Source: Bacillota bacterium (GTDB taxonomy: Bacteria; Bacillota; UBA4882; UBA8346). From it: a DNA stretch of 35,353 nt. The notes under the pieces were generated by a model. The model did not search any database and was not told the DNA's origin. It saw only the letters and a list, made by a program, of their open reading frames with translations. The position numbers and the translations under genes were made by a program. The stretch is from assembly GCA_023394955.1 (NCBI GenBank), contig JAEWZY010000079.1, positions 1-35,353 on the forward strand. The letters run 5' to 3'. Each line of letters opens with the position of its first letter. Position 1 is the first letter of the stretch. Shown one piece after another: positions 8,504 through 16,131 of this stretch.

Positions 8504-8921
8504 CCATCCGATTGAAGGTTTAATGAAAACCGCCATGGAAAATATAAAGGAAATGGTTGATGTCAACACTATCTTGGGAGACCCAGTGGAGACCCCTGAT
8601 GGAAGCGTTATTGTACCTATCTCCAGAGTTATTTTTGGATTTGCCGCGGGGGGCAGCGAGTTTGAGGCTAATGGGGTAAAGCCCAAAGAGAAAGATCGTA
8701 ATCAGGAAGCATCCGCCGATACCGATAAGCATCCCTTTGGTGGCGGGAGCGGGGCCGGGATAACAATTAATCCGGTGGCCTTTTTAGTGGTTGGCAAAGA
8801 ACAGATCAAACTATTGCCGGTTGAAAGCAATGTTTTAGTAGACCGGCTCTTGGATTCCGCCCCACAGTTGTTAGATAAGATTCAGAGCATGATCAGCCCT
8901 AAGTCTAATGAACTGCACTGA
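8496..8921 (+). CDS. ytfJ: Sporulation protein YtfJ (GerW family)
   Basis: This 141-aa protein has the near-invariant family blocks HPIEGLMKTAMENIKEMVDV, GDPVETPDGSVIVPISRV, FGFAAGGSEF and GGGSGAGI. Family knowledge: YtfJ/GerW is a spore protein needed for normal germination in Bacillus and is typically made in the forespore. I choose the TTG at 8496 because GGGAGGTG (8482-8489) sits a proper seven or so bases before it and the resulting N-terminus (M-N-D-H-P-I) matches the family. The in-frame GTG at 8487 overlaps that ribosome binding site. The gene ends at a strong terminator. Confidence 0.92.
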   Translation: MNDHPIEGLMKTAMENIKEMVDVNTILGDPVETPDGSVIVPISRVIFGFAAGGSEFEANGVKPKEKDRNQEASADTDKHPFGGGSGAGITINPVAFLVVGKEQIKLLPVESNVLVDRLLDSAPQLLDKIQSMISPKSNELH

Positions 8922-8925
8922 ACAG

Positions 8926-8951
8926 CCGCGGGTGTCCGCGGTTTTTCTTTT
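8926..8951 (+). terminator. Rho-independent terminator after ytfJ
   Basis: A perfect CCGCGG/CCGCGG stem (8926-8931 and 8936-8941) encloses the tetraloop GTGT and is followed by TTTTTCTTTT. It begins five bases after the ytfJ stop and should end the DUF2953-ytfJ transcript. Confidence 0.9.
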
Positions 8952-9129
8952 AGCCGTCCGGCAAAGTCGGACCGCGCTTAGCGGTAAAATAAGCGCAAGC
9001 GCCTTTCGGGTGACCGGTTCTCAGGGTGATTTTGTTAATAATTGCTAAAGTTGAATAAGAAAACACGCGGGTGTTTTAGGTGATTGTTAGAATAGAAACC
9101 ATAATCAAAGTTTTCGAGGAAGAGACATC
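8952..9129 (+). other. Intergenic region with small palindromes
   Basis: Three short dyads follow the terminator: GTCCG/CGGAC (8956-8960 and 8968-8972), ACCGC/GCGGT (8971-8975 and 8981-8985), and AAAACAC/GTGTTTT (9060-9066 and 9071-9077). The last lies about 50 bases before the carboxypeptidase start and could be an operator or a leader hairpin. No clear promoter was found. Confidence 0.4.
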
Positions 9130-10251
9130 ATGAACGGCAGGATAGCAAATAGATGGTTATTGACTTTAATTCTTTTTTTTACAACTCCGGCCTTGGCGGC
9201 CCGTCGTCCCAACCTAACGGCTTCGGCAGCGATATTGATGGATTTTGCTACGGGAAAAGTCATTTTTACCAAGAACGGCTCGGAACAGCGGGCTCCGGCC
9301 AGCACCACTAAGATTTTAACAGCATTGGTGGCTTTGGAAAGGGGAGAGCTGGGCCGGGTAATTAGTACGAGTCAAAATGCCAGTAAGGTCGGGGGCTCAT
9401 CGATTTGGCTCGCCCCCGGAGAAGAACATACTTTGCAAGAACTCTTATACGGAATTTTATTAAATTCCGGAAATGACGCTTCAGTGACTGTCGCTGAAGG
9501 CTTGGCCGGTTCGGAAGCTAAGTTTGCCGTCTGGATGAATGAAAAAGCCAGGGCCATTGGAGCGAAAGACACTTGTTTCAAGAATAGCAACGGACTGCCC
9601 GAACCCGGCCATTATACTACGGCATACGATTTGGCCTTGATTACCCGTTACGCCTTGCATAATCCCGTTTTTGCGGAGATAGTCAAGACTAAGAGAAAGG
9701 CGATTGAATGGCCGGGCAGGGAATATAACCGGTTGATGGTAAATCATAATAAGCTGCTCTGGCGTTATGAGTTTGCCGATGGGGTTAAAACCGGTTACAC
9801 TAGGCAGGCTGGCAGGTGTTTGGTTGCCTCGGCTACAAGGAACGGCCAACGCTTAATCGCGGTGGTGTTAAACAGCAAACTGATGTATGAGGATACCAGG
9901 GAATTATTTGAGTATGGCTTCAATAATTATCAATTACTGACAGTGGTCGGAGTTGAACAGAAAGTTGGCTCAATACAGGTAGTGGAAGGAATAGACCCAC
10001 AGGTTCCGGTACTTCCTCATCGTCCGGTAACGATTGTAATTCCCAAAGGCCAGGCCCATAATATAAAAGTTGATTTGAAAATTCCCCGCTCAATACATGC
10101 GCCGGTGGAACGATTACAGCAAGTCGGCGAGTTGGAAGTGAAACTCGGCGCTAAAGTAATTGACAAAATACCGGTGGTGACCGGAGCCGGGGTAGAGAAA
10201 AAAGGTTTTTGGCGTTGGGTTTGGTGTTGGCTAAAATCAGTGATCAGTTAA
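9130..10251 (+). CDS. D-alanyl-D-alanine carboxypeptidase (peptidase S11, DacF/DacB-like)
   Basis: This 373-aa exported enzyme trims the terminal D-Ala from peptidoglycan stem peptides. A signal peptide with a Leu/Phe-rich core and cleavage after ALA (about residue 23) is clear. All three penicillin-binding motifs are present: STTK (Ser58 nucleophile, Lys61), SGN (113-115) and KTG (220-222). A beta-rich C-terminal domain follows from about residue 275, and the last residues (W-R-W-V-W-C-W-L-K) form an aromatic amphipathic tail typical of membrane association in this family. Its place just after DUF2953-ytfJ is a conserved clostridial arrangement and suggests a role in spore or vegetative peptidoglycan maturation. 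I cannot tell DacF from DacB by sequence alone. Confidence 0.93.
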   Translation: MNGRIANRWLLTLILFFTTPALAARRPNLTASAAILMDFATGKVIFTKNGSEQRAPASTTKILTALVALERGELGRVISTSQNASKVGGSSIWLAPGEEHTLQELLYGILLNSGNDASVTVAEGLAGSEAKFAVWMNEKARAIGAKDTCFKNSNGLPEPGHYTTAYDLALITRYALHNPVFAEIVKTKRKAIEWPGREYNRLMVNHNKLLWRYEFADGVKTGYTRQAGRCLVASATRNGQRLIAVVLNSKLMYEDTRELFEYGFNNYQLLTVVGVEQKVGSIQVVEGIDPQVPVLPHRPVTIVIPKGQAHNIKVDLKIPRSIHAPVERLQQVGELEVKLGAKVIDKIPVVTGAGVEKKGFWRWVWCWLKSVIS

Positions 10252-10258
10252 TTATTGG

Positions 10259-10400
10259 GTCGAAAGTCGAAGGTCATTAGTCCAAAAAGAACCGGGCTCG
10301 GATTTTTAACCCTTGGGTTTTTTCGATCCCATGATGGCTTTTTAATTTACGTCTGCAGTTTGGACTTCAGACTTTAGACCTGTGACTTTAAACTTTAGAC
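10259..10400. repeat. Inverted heptamer-word element upstream of tRNA-Leu
   Basis: Four 7-bp words in perfect register lie on the left: GTCGAAA (10259), GTCGAAG (10266), GTCATTA (10273) and GTCCAAA (10280). Six lie on the right in the opposite sense: TTTGGAC (10359), TTCAGAC, TTTAGAC, CTGTGAC, TTTAAAC and TTTAGAC, ending at 10400. The centre holds a weak terminator. The consensus GTCNAAA is found as TTTNGAC on the other side, so the whole can fold as a long imperfect hairpin. Confidence 0.75.
10308..10323 (+). terminator. Weak terminator candidate after the carboxypeptidase gene
   Basis: AACC and GGTT pair around the stable tetraloop CTTG, and TTTTT follows. The stem is short, but it sits in the centre of the inverted heptamer-word element, whose arms could extend it. 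It would end the carboxypeptidase transcript. Confidence 0.45.
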
Positions 10401-10420
10401 TACTTTAACCATTACTAGCC

Positions 10421-10449
10421 TTGACGAAAATTAAGACCGGTGCTATAAT
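10421..10449 (+). promoter_or_regulatory. Housekeeping promoter of tRNA-Leu
   Basis: TTGACG (10421-10426) and TATAAT (10444-10449) are separated by 17 bp, nearly perfect sigma-A consensus, and stand 12 bases before the mature tRNA 5' end. Confidence 0.9.
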
Positions 10450-10461
10450 TTTTATGCGAAT

Positions 10462-10543
10462 GCGAGAGTGGCGGAATGGCAGACGCGCTAGACTTAGGAT
10501 CTAGTGGGCAACCGTGCGGGTTCAAGTCCCGCCTCTCGCACCA
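10462..10543 (+). tRNA. tRNA-Leu, anticodon UAG
   Basis: The acceptor stem GCGAGAG pairs with CTCTCGC near the 3' end. The anticodon stem CTAGA/TCTAG encloses the loop CTTAGGA, giving anticodon TAG (UAG in RNA), which reads CUA and, by wobble, other CUN codons. GGTTCAAGTCC forms the T arm, and the discriminator A and an encoded CCA (10541-10543) end the gene. The variable arm is longer than in a class I tRNA, as expected for Leu. It is a single gene with its own promoter. Confidence 0.96.
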
Positions 10544-10578
10544 TTAGATAAGGGTTTCAAATTTAACTCAATTTTTTA

Positions 10579-10607
10579 TTGACAAGTAACCATGGTAAAG
10601 ATATTAT
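10579..10607 (+). promoter_or_regulatory. Promoter candidate for tig
   Basis: TTGACA (10579-10584) and TATTAT (10602-10607) are 17 bp apart. Transcription would begin near 10613-10615, about 178 bases before the tig start and only a few bases before a strong hairpin at 10619-10635, so the mRNA would start with a 5' stem-loop. Confidence 0.65.
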
Positions 10608-10618
10608 TTTATGAGTAT

Positions 10619-10644
10619 AACCCCATAATGGGGTTTATTTTATT
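10619..10644 (+). terminator. Hairpin with T-rich tail: tRNA terminator or tig 5' stem-loop
   Basis: AACCCC (10619-10624) pairs with GGGGTT (10630-10635) around ATAAT, and TATTTTATT follows. It is well placed to terminate the tRNA-Leu transcript. The promoter candidate just upstream means it may also be the very 5' end of the tig mRNA. The remaining tig leader to 10779 shows only a small ACCG/CGGT dyad and no riboswitch that I recognise. Confidence 0.6.
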
Positions 10645-10791
10645 AAACCGGAACACAATAGCAACCGTAGACTACCGGTGAAAGTAGTAGCAAAAGAAAA
10701 GGATTTTCAAAACAAACTGTCGAAATGCTGTTAGTAGGGAAAGAATCTCTAATGGCGCACATATAATAGTACAGATTCAGGAGGAGCATAA

Positions 10792-12099
10792 ATGCAGTTT
10801 AACTTGGAAAAGCTAGACAAGAATTTTGTCGCCTTGGAAGTGACGGTCGATACGGAGGAAGTCGAAGAGGCGTTATCGGAAAGCTATAAAAGGGTCGTTA
10901 AGAAAGTAAATATTCCTGGTTTTCGTAAGGGCCATGTTCCCCGGGTTATCCTCGAGAAACAGTTTGGCAAGGAAGTTTTATATGAGGAAGCCATTGATAT
11001 TATCCTTCCTAAAGGTTATCTGAAAGCCTTGGAAGAATATAAATTGGAACCGATTGATCAACCTAAACTTGATGTAAAAGAAGTTTTTGAGGCTGGAAAC
11101 CCCTTCGTTTTTAAGGCCACTGTAGAAGTGCTCCCCGAGGTTAAACTAGGCCAATATAAAGGATTGGAAATCGAGAAACCCAAGTTGGAAATCAAAGACG
11201 AGCAAGTCAACGAAAGACTGATATCACTCCAGGAACGCCATGCCGAATTGGTGCTTAGCGAAAAAAAGAGCCTTGAAAAAGGAGATTTTGCGATTATCGA
11301 TTTTGAGGGATATATCGACGGCCAACCCTTTTCAGGCGGAGCTGCTCAGGCTTACTCGTTGGAAATTGGTTCGGGAAGTTTTATTCCCGGTTTTGAAGAG
11401 CAATTAATCGGAATGGAAGTTGGGACCGATAAAGATATTAAAGTGACTTTTCCCAACGACTATCCACGGGAGGAGCTGGCTGAAAAGGAAGTTACTTTTA
11501 AGGTTTCCTTGAAAGAGATTAAGGTCAAGGAAATACCGGTGGCCGACGATGAATTTGCCAAAAGCGTCGGAAACTTTGAAACAATTGAAGATTTAAAGGC
11601 CGACCTTCGTGAAAAAATAACTGAATGGGCCAAACAAGATGCGGAAACCAGCTTTGCGCAGGCTGCTGTTGATCAAGCTGTTGAAAATGCGGTTTTTGAA
11701 ACGCCTGAAACTTTAGTCAAACGGGAAATGGAGGACCAGCTCCATCGTTTTGAACATAACCTGGCTTACCAAGGTTTGACCTTGGATAAATATCTTGATT
11801 ACGTAAAGAAAAGCAAGGAAGAGGTCTTGGAAGATTTTCGCCCGGAAGCCATGAAAAGAGTAAAGACCGACTTGGTTTTAAGCAACATCGCCCAAGCCGA
11901 AAATTTGGAGGTAACCGAGGAAGAGTTAAATGAAAAACTCCAAGAATTGGCGGAACGTTATCAACAAAAGAACTCCGCCAAACTCAAGGAAACTTTGGAA
12001 AGCAAGGGCCAGTTGAGTTCGGTTAAACAAGCGATTTTACTTGAGAAAGCGTCCGACTTTATTAAGGAAAACACTACGGCAATTGAGGTTGTAAAATAG
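10792..12099 (+). CDS. tig: Trigger factor, ribosome-bound chaperone and prolyl isomerase
   Basis: This 435-aa cytoplasmic chaperone has the usual length. The N-terminal ribosome-binding domain carries GFRKGHVP at 43-50, the site that docks near the exit tunnel. The family signature is GFRKGKVP, so there is a His in place of the second Lys. The FKBP-type isomerase domain spans about 155-245 (FEGYIDGQPFSGG, GSGSFIPGFEEQLIGM), and a long helical C-terminal domain follows from about 250 to 435. GGAGGAG at 10780-10786 gives a clear start. It is the first gene of the quality-control group tig-clpP-clpX, with clpP 18 bases downstream. Confidence 0.97.
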   Translation: MQFNLEKLDKNFVALEVTVDTEEVEEALSESYKRVVKKVNIPGFRKGHVPRVILEKQFGKEVLYEEAIDIILPKGYLKALEEYKLEPIDQPKLDVKEVFEAGNPFVFKATVEVLPEVKLGQYKGLEIEKPKLEIKDEQVNERLISLQERHAELVLSEKKSLEKGDFAIIDFEGYIDGQPFSGGAAQAYSLEIGSGSFIPGFEEQLIGMEVGTDKDIKVTFPNDYPREELAEKEVTFKVSLKEIKVKEIPVADDEFAKSVGNFETIEDLKADLREKITEWAKQDAETSFAQAAVDQAVENAVFETPETLVKREMEDQLHRFEHNLAYQGLTLDKYLDYVKKSKEEVLEDFRPEAMKRVKTDLVLSNIAQAENLEVTEEELNEKLQELAERYQQKNSAKLKETLESKGQLSSVKQAILLEKASDFIKENTTAIEVVK

Positions 12100-12117
12100 A
12101 ATCGGGGGTTGATCCAT

Positions 12118-12705
12118 ATGAATTTAGTACCAATGGTAGTTGAACAAACTAATCGTGGAGAACGGGCTTATGATATATTCTCTCGACTATTAAAGGATCG
12201 GATCGTTTTTTTAGGAGGACCGATCGACGATAATGTCTCCAATCTGGTAATCGCCCAAATGCTCTTCTTGGCCAGCGAGGATCCGGAGAAAGATATTAAC
12301 TTGTATATCAATAGCCCCGGAGGGGTAGTCTATTCCGGTCTGGCGATTTACGATACCATGCAATACATTCAACCTCAGGTGGTCACCACTTGTGTGGGTA
12401 TTGCCGCAAGTATGGCAGCGATCTTGCTGGCTGCCGGAGCAAAAGGCAAACGGTATGCCCTGCCGAATTCACGGGTGATGATTCATCAACCCCATGGCGG
12501 CGCTGAAGGCCAGGCTGTAGATATTGATATTCAAGCCCGTGAGATTTTGAGACTAAGGGAGATTGGCAACCAGATACTTTCGAAGCATACCGGCCAACCG
12601 GTTGAGCGGATTGAACGGGATGTTGACCGGAATTATTGGCTGTCGGCAGCAGAGGCCAAAGACTACGGATTAGTCGATGAAATTTTCATTAACAAAAAAA
12701 AGTGA
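12118..12705 (+). CDS. clpP: ATP-dependent Clp protease proteolytic subunit, with Asn at the catalytic Asp position
   Basis: This 195-aa self-compartmentalising serine protease works with ClpX from the next gene. I use the ATG at 12118 because the protein then starts MNLVPMVVEQTNRGERAYDI, collinear with other ClpPs, and GGGGG at 12103-12107 is correctly spaced. The in-frame TTG at 12109 is too close. The nucleophile is Ser98 in GIAASMAA and the base is His123 in MIHQPHGG. The third triad residue, normally Asp172 in the block E-R-D-x-x-R-D, is Asn172 here (E-R-D-V-D-R-N-Y-W, codon AAT). Active ClpPs with Asn at this site are known (Listeria ClpP1), so I do not call it dead. The N-terminal and handle regions look normal. 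Confidence 0.96.
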   Translation: MNLVPMVVEQTNRGERAYDIFSRLLKDRIVFLGGPIDDNVSNLVIAQMLFLASEDPEKDINLYINSPGGVVYSGLAIYDTMQYIQPQVVTTCVGIAASMAAILLAAGAKGKRYALPNSRVMIHQPHGGAEGQAVDIDIQAREILRLREIGNQILSKHTGQPVERIERDVDRNYWLSAAEAKDYGLVDEIFINKKK

Positions 12706-12740
12706 TGAGACCGTGAATAATTCCGAAATGAGGTGAGATT

Positions 12741-14006
12741 TTGCTTAAGTTCGGAGACGAAAAAGGCCAATTGAAATGTTCGTTTTGTGGAAAAACCCAG
12801 GAACAAGTTAAGAAATTGATCGCCGGTCCCGGAGTGTATATCTGTGACGAATGCATTGAGCTCTGTAACGAGATTATTGATGAAGAACTTAATGAGGAAG
12901 TCAATCTAGATCTGGTTAACAATCCAAAACCACAAGAGATTAGGGAAATTTTAGATCAATACGTCATCGGCCAGGACGATGCTAAAAAAATCCTGTCGGT
13001 AGCCGTTTATAATCATTATAAACGGATTAATTCCGACGAGCGTTTTGAGGATGTTGAATTACAAAAGAGCAATATTTTACTCCTTGGCCCGACCGGTTGC
13101 GGTAAGACTTTATTGGCCCAAACCTTGGCCAAGATTTTAAATGTTCCCTTCGCCATTGCCGACGCCACTTCATTGACTGAAGCCGGATACGTAGGCGAGG
13201 ATGTTGAAAATATCCTTTTAAAGCTGATCCAAGCCGCTGATTATGACGTTGAACGGGCCGAAAAGGGAATTATTTATATTGACGAAGTCGATAAAATAGC
13301 CCGAAAGTCGGAAAATCCATCAATTACTAGAGATGTATCCGGCGAAGGCGTTCAGCAGGCTTTATTAAAGATTTTGGAAGGCACTATTGCCTCGGTGCCT
13401 CCCCAAGGCGGGCGCAAACATCCCCATCAGGAATTTATTCAAGTCGATACCACCAATATCTTGTTCATTTGCGGCGGAGCTTTCGACGGTATCGAAAAAA
13501 CCATCGAAGCCCGCACCGGTAAAAAGATGATGGGTTTTGGAGCGGATATTAAGCCTAAGGTCGAAAAGCCTTTGGGAGAGATCCTTCGCCAAATAATGCC
13601 GGAAGATTTATTGAAATACGGCTTGATTCCGGAGTTTGTCGGCAGATTGCCGATTGTAGTCGCTTTAGACGCTTTGGATGATAAAGCTTTAGTCCGAATT
13701 TTGAACGAACCCAAGAATGCTTTAGTTAAACAGTTCCAGAAAATGTTCGAGCTGGATGGGATCGATCTTTCCTTTGAACCCGAGGCTTTGGAATTAATAG
13801 CCCAATTGGCGATTAAACGCAATACCGGCGCTAGAGGGTTAAGAGCGATCATTGAGACCTTATTGCTTGACTTGATGTATGAACTTCCTTCGCGGACGGA
13901 TGTTAAAAGGTGTGTAGTCACTAAAAAAATGGTTGAAGAAAAAGGCGAACCCATCTTAGTGACCGCTGCCGAATCGCGAAAGAAAAAGAAAGAAGAAACA
14001 GCTTAA
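12741..14006 (+). CDS. clpX: ATP-dependent Clp protease ATP-binding subunit ClpX
   Basis: This 421-aa AAA+ unfoldase feeds substrates to ClpP. The N-terminal zinc-binding domain has Cys13, Cys16, Cys35 and Cys38. Walker A is GPTGCGKT (116-123), Walker B is IIYIDEVDK (177-185), and the pore loop GYVGEDVE is at 149-156. The RKH loop (GGRKHPHQE) and the arginine-finger region follow. The ClpP-docking tripeptide, usually IGF or LGF, is MGF in K-K-M-M-G-F-G-A-D. The start is TTG at 12741, preceded by GAGGTGAG, and the resulting N-terminus matches the family (MLKFGDEKGQLKCSFCGK). It lies 35 bases after clpP and ends at a strong terminator. Confidence 0.97.
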   Translation: MLKFGDEKGQLKCSFCGKTQEQVKKLIAGPGVYICDECIELCNEIIDEELNEEVNLDLVNNPKPQEIREILDQYVIGQDDAKKILSVAVYNHYKRINSDERFEDVELQKSNILLLGPTGCGKTLLAQTLAKILNVPFAIADATSLTEAGYVGEDVENILLKLIQAADYDVERAEKGIIYIDEVDKIARKSENPSITRDVSGEGVQQALLKILEGTIASVPPQGGRKHPHQEFIQVDTTNILFICGGAFDGIEKTIEARTGKKMMGFGADIKPKVEKPLGEILRQIMPEDLLKYGLIPEFVGRLPIVVALDALDDKALVRILNEPKNALVKQFQKMFELDGIDLSFEPEALELIAQLAIKRNTGARGLRAIIETLLLDLMYELPSRTDVKRCVVTKKMVEEKGEPILVTAAESRKKKKEETA

Positions 14007-14058
14007 GCAGAAAATCCGGTTCTACCTGTCGGCTTAGCTATCATATTTTAAATAAGAT

Positions 14059-14091
14059 AAAAAGCCCGGATAAATAGTCCGGGCTTTTTTT
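14059..14091 (+). terminator. Strong Rho-independent terminator after clpX
   Basis: AAAAAGCCCGGA pairs with TCCGGGCTTTTTT around a seven-base loop (14071-14077). It ends the tig-clpP-clpX transcript. Only three bases beyond it lies a second, GC-rich hairpin, AGTGCGCG/CGCGCGCT at 14094-14101 and 14107-14114, with no T run. Confidence 0.95.
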
Positions 14092-14205
14092 ACAGTGCGC
14101 GCGGCACGCGCGCTACCTTGAACGACAAAAAAATTAGAAATCAGTTTAAATTCGTATACTTCGGCAGATACTATTGGCAAGTTCCCAGAGAAAGGAGTTT
14201 GAATA

Positions 14206-15879
14206 ATGGAATTTGTTGCCAATATTATCGGGCTGATTAATCTTTTTTTCGCAATTGTAATCGGGTTGTATTTTTGGAACTTACTCCGATCCCAACAGGG
14301 TAATAAGGTTGCTGTTGACCGCGAATCCCGCAAAGAAATGGAGAAGCTCCAAAAAATGCGCCGGATTTCTCTGACCGAACCTTTGTCGGAAAAAACCAGG
14401 CCTAGTTCGTTTGAAGAAATAATTGGGCAGGATGACGCTTTAAAAGCGATGCGGGCCGCTTTATGCGGGCCCAATCCCCAACATGTCATTCTTTATGGAC
14501 CTCCCGGAGTTGGAAAAACCGCCGCCGCCCGGGTTATACTGGAAGAAGCTAAGAAACAGAAGTTATCTCCTTTTAAAGAGTTCGCTAAATTTATTGAGAT
14601 GGATGCTACAACCGCTAGGTTTGACGATCGCGGCATTGCCGATCCCTTGATTGGTTCGGTCCATGATCCAATTTATCAAGGCGCCGGTCCGTTAGGAATG
14701 GCGGGAATTCCGCAACCAAAACCGGGAGCGGTAACTAAAGCTCACGGTGGAATCCTTTTCATCGATGAAATTGGCGAACTACATTCCATTCAAATGAATA
14801 AGCTTTTAAAAGTGTTGGAGGATCGAAAGGTCTTCTTAGAAAGCGCTTATTATAGCTCTGAGGATAATAATATCCCTCAACATATTCATGATATTTTTCA
14901 AAACGGCCTACCCGCCGATTTCCGTTTGGTAGGGGCGACTACCCGTACCGCCGAAGAAATTCCTCCAGCGATCCGTTCCCGCTGTGTCGAAATATTTTTT
15001 AATAATTTAGCTCCCGGCGATGTTGTACAAATCGCCCGTAACGCAATTTTGAAGATTAATTTCGAGTATGACCCGGGTGTGCTGGAGATCATTACCAAAT
15101 ATGCTACTAACGGCCGGGATGCGGTAAACTTGATTCAAATTACCGCTGGTTTGGCAATTACTGAAGGCCGCAATAAAATCATGGTCAAAGATATTGAGTG
15201 GGTGATCCATAGTAGCCAGTACTCCCCCCGGCCTAATGTGAAAGTACCGCCCCAGCCTCAGGTGGGCTATGTAAATGGACTGGCGGTATTTGGGCCGAAT
15301 ATGGGTTCCGTAATTCAGGTTGAAGTCTCGGCAATTCCGGCTGAACCCGGGAAAGGGCGGGTAACTACTACGGGAGTAGTTGATGAGGAAGAGATGGGTC
15401 AGGCGGGAAGGACTATTCGCCGTAAAAGCATGGCCCTTGGGTCGGTGGAGAATGTCCTAACCGCAATCAGGAAATTTTTGGATGTTAATCCCGCTGATTA
15501 CGACTTGCACATCAATTTTCCGGGAGGTATTCCCATCGACGGGCCATCGGCGGGTATCACTTTAGCAACTGCGATTTATTCGGCGATCACCGGCGAACCG
15601 GTCGATAACGAGCTGGCTATGACGGGAGAGATCTCCATTCGCGGGGGGGTTATGCCTGTTGGGGGAGTCGTGCCTAAAATCACCGCCGCCATTGAGGCCG
15701 GGGCTAAGAAGGTATTAATCCCTAAAGAAAATTGGCAGGAAATGTTCGAGTCGGAGAGCGCGATCCAGATCATCCCGGTGGAGCGGATTGAGGAAGTTAT
15801 CAAACAGGCGATTCTAAAATCCCAAAAAGAAGTGGCAACGGTTGTGTTACGGAATACCGATCACTTAATAACCGCCTAA
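14206..15879 (+). CDS. lonB: LonB, membrane-anchored ATP-dependent protease of spore-formers
   Basis: This 557-aa Lon-family protease has an N-terminal membrane segment (about residues 8-26), an AAA+ domain with Walker A GPPGVGKT (98-105) and Walker B GGILFIDEIGEL, and a C-terminal Lon peptidase domain. The catalytic dyad is Ser448 in DGPSAGI and Lys491 in PKITAAIEAGAKKVLIP. There is no long Lon substrate-binding N-domain, which separates it from LonA. Family knowledge: in B. subtilis LonB is made in the forespore and lies downstream of clpX. The order tig-clpP-clpX-lonB here resembles that. GAAAGGAGTTTG provides the ribosome binding site. The last 15 or so residues extend past the domain and look unstructured. 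Confidence 0.95.
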   Translation: MEFVANIIGLINLFFAIVIGLYFWNLLRSQQGNKVAVDRESRKEMEKLQKMRRISLTEPLSEKTRPSSFEEIIGQDDALKAMRAALCGPNPQHVILYGPPGVGKTAAARVILEEAKKQKLSPFKEFAKFIEMDATTARFDDRGIADPLIGSVHDPIYQGAGPLGMAGIPQPKPGAVTKAHGGILFIDEIGELHSIQMNKLLKVLEDRKVFLESAYYSSEDNNIPQHIHDIFQNGLPADFRLVGATTRTAEEIPPAIRSRCVEIFFNNLAPGDVVQIARNAILKINFEYDPGVLEIITKYATNGRDAVNLIQITAGLAITEGRNKIMVKDIEWVIHSSQYSPRPNVKVPPQPQVGYVNGLAVFGPNMGSVIQVEVSAIPAEPGKGRVTTTGVVDEEEMGQAGRTIRRKSMALGSVENVLTAIRKFLDVNPADYDLHINFPGGIPIDGPSAGITLATAIYSAITGEPVDNELAMTGEISIRGGVMPVGGVVPKITAAIEAGAKKVLIPKENWQEMFESESAIQIIPVERIEEVIKQAILKSQKEVATVVLRNTDHLITA

Positions 15880-15900
15880 TTTTTCAGGCGCGCGGGCGGG

Positions 15901-16099
15901 ATGGCAAAGGCAATGAGGGAAGCCGGAATGAAGGACTATGATTTTACCACGGAGCACGTAGAGGTGGAATTAATGTATTTCGTCTATTTGTTACATCAAG
16001 CGAGCAAGTTAACATTGTCTAAAACTTCCTGGTTTGGAAGGTGAAGAACGGGTTATCGCGAATCAATTAATTAAATCGCTTGAAAGTAAGAGGAGTTAA
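15901..16099 (+). pseudogene. Frameshifted gene relic, possibly TorD-like chaperone
   Basis: An ATG at 15901 opens a 47-codon frame (M-A-K-A-M-R-E-A-G-M...) ending at TGA 16042-16044. Coding-like sequence then continues in the next frame (G-L-E-G-E-E-R-V-I-A-N-Q-L-I-K-S-L-E) to TAA at 16097-16099. The first piece holds E-H-V-E-V-E-L-M-Y-F-V-Y-L-L-H-Q, which recalls the E-H-x-x-x-E-L-x-F-M-x-x-L core of TorD/DmsD-type redox-enzyme chaperones. That family assignment is weak. The pieces are far shorter than a TorD protein (about 200 aa), and the frame breaks near 16020-16035, so this is most likely a decayed remnant. Sequencing error is the alternative for the frame break only. Confidence 0.4.
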
Positions 16100-16131
16100 C
16101 CCTATTTTCAGTTAAATGAAGGTGGTTCCTG

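Noticed and set aside
13439..13954. A 171-codon open frame antisense to clpX
   Set aside because: It is explained by the codon pattern of clpX on the other strand. It has Ser-rich low-quality translation, no ribosome binding site and no family resemblance.
14154..14185. Forespore-type (sigma-F/G) promoter for lonB
   Set aside because: GTATA at 14154-14158 and GGCAAGTTC at 14176 recall the consensus, but the -10 match is poor. The expectation comes from the Bacillus gene, not from this sequence.
14034..14489. A 151-codon minus-strand frame over the clpX terminator and the lonB 5' end
   Set aside because: It runs through a strong terminator and the lonB coding region and has no recognisable domain.
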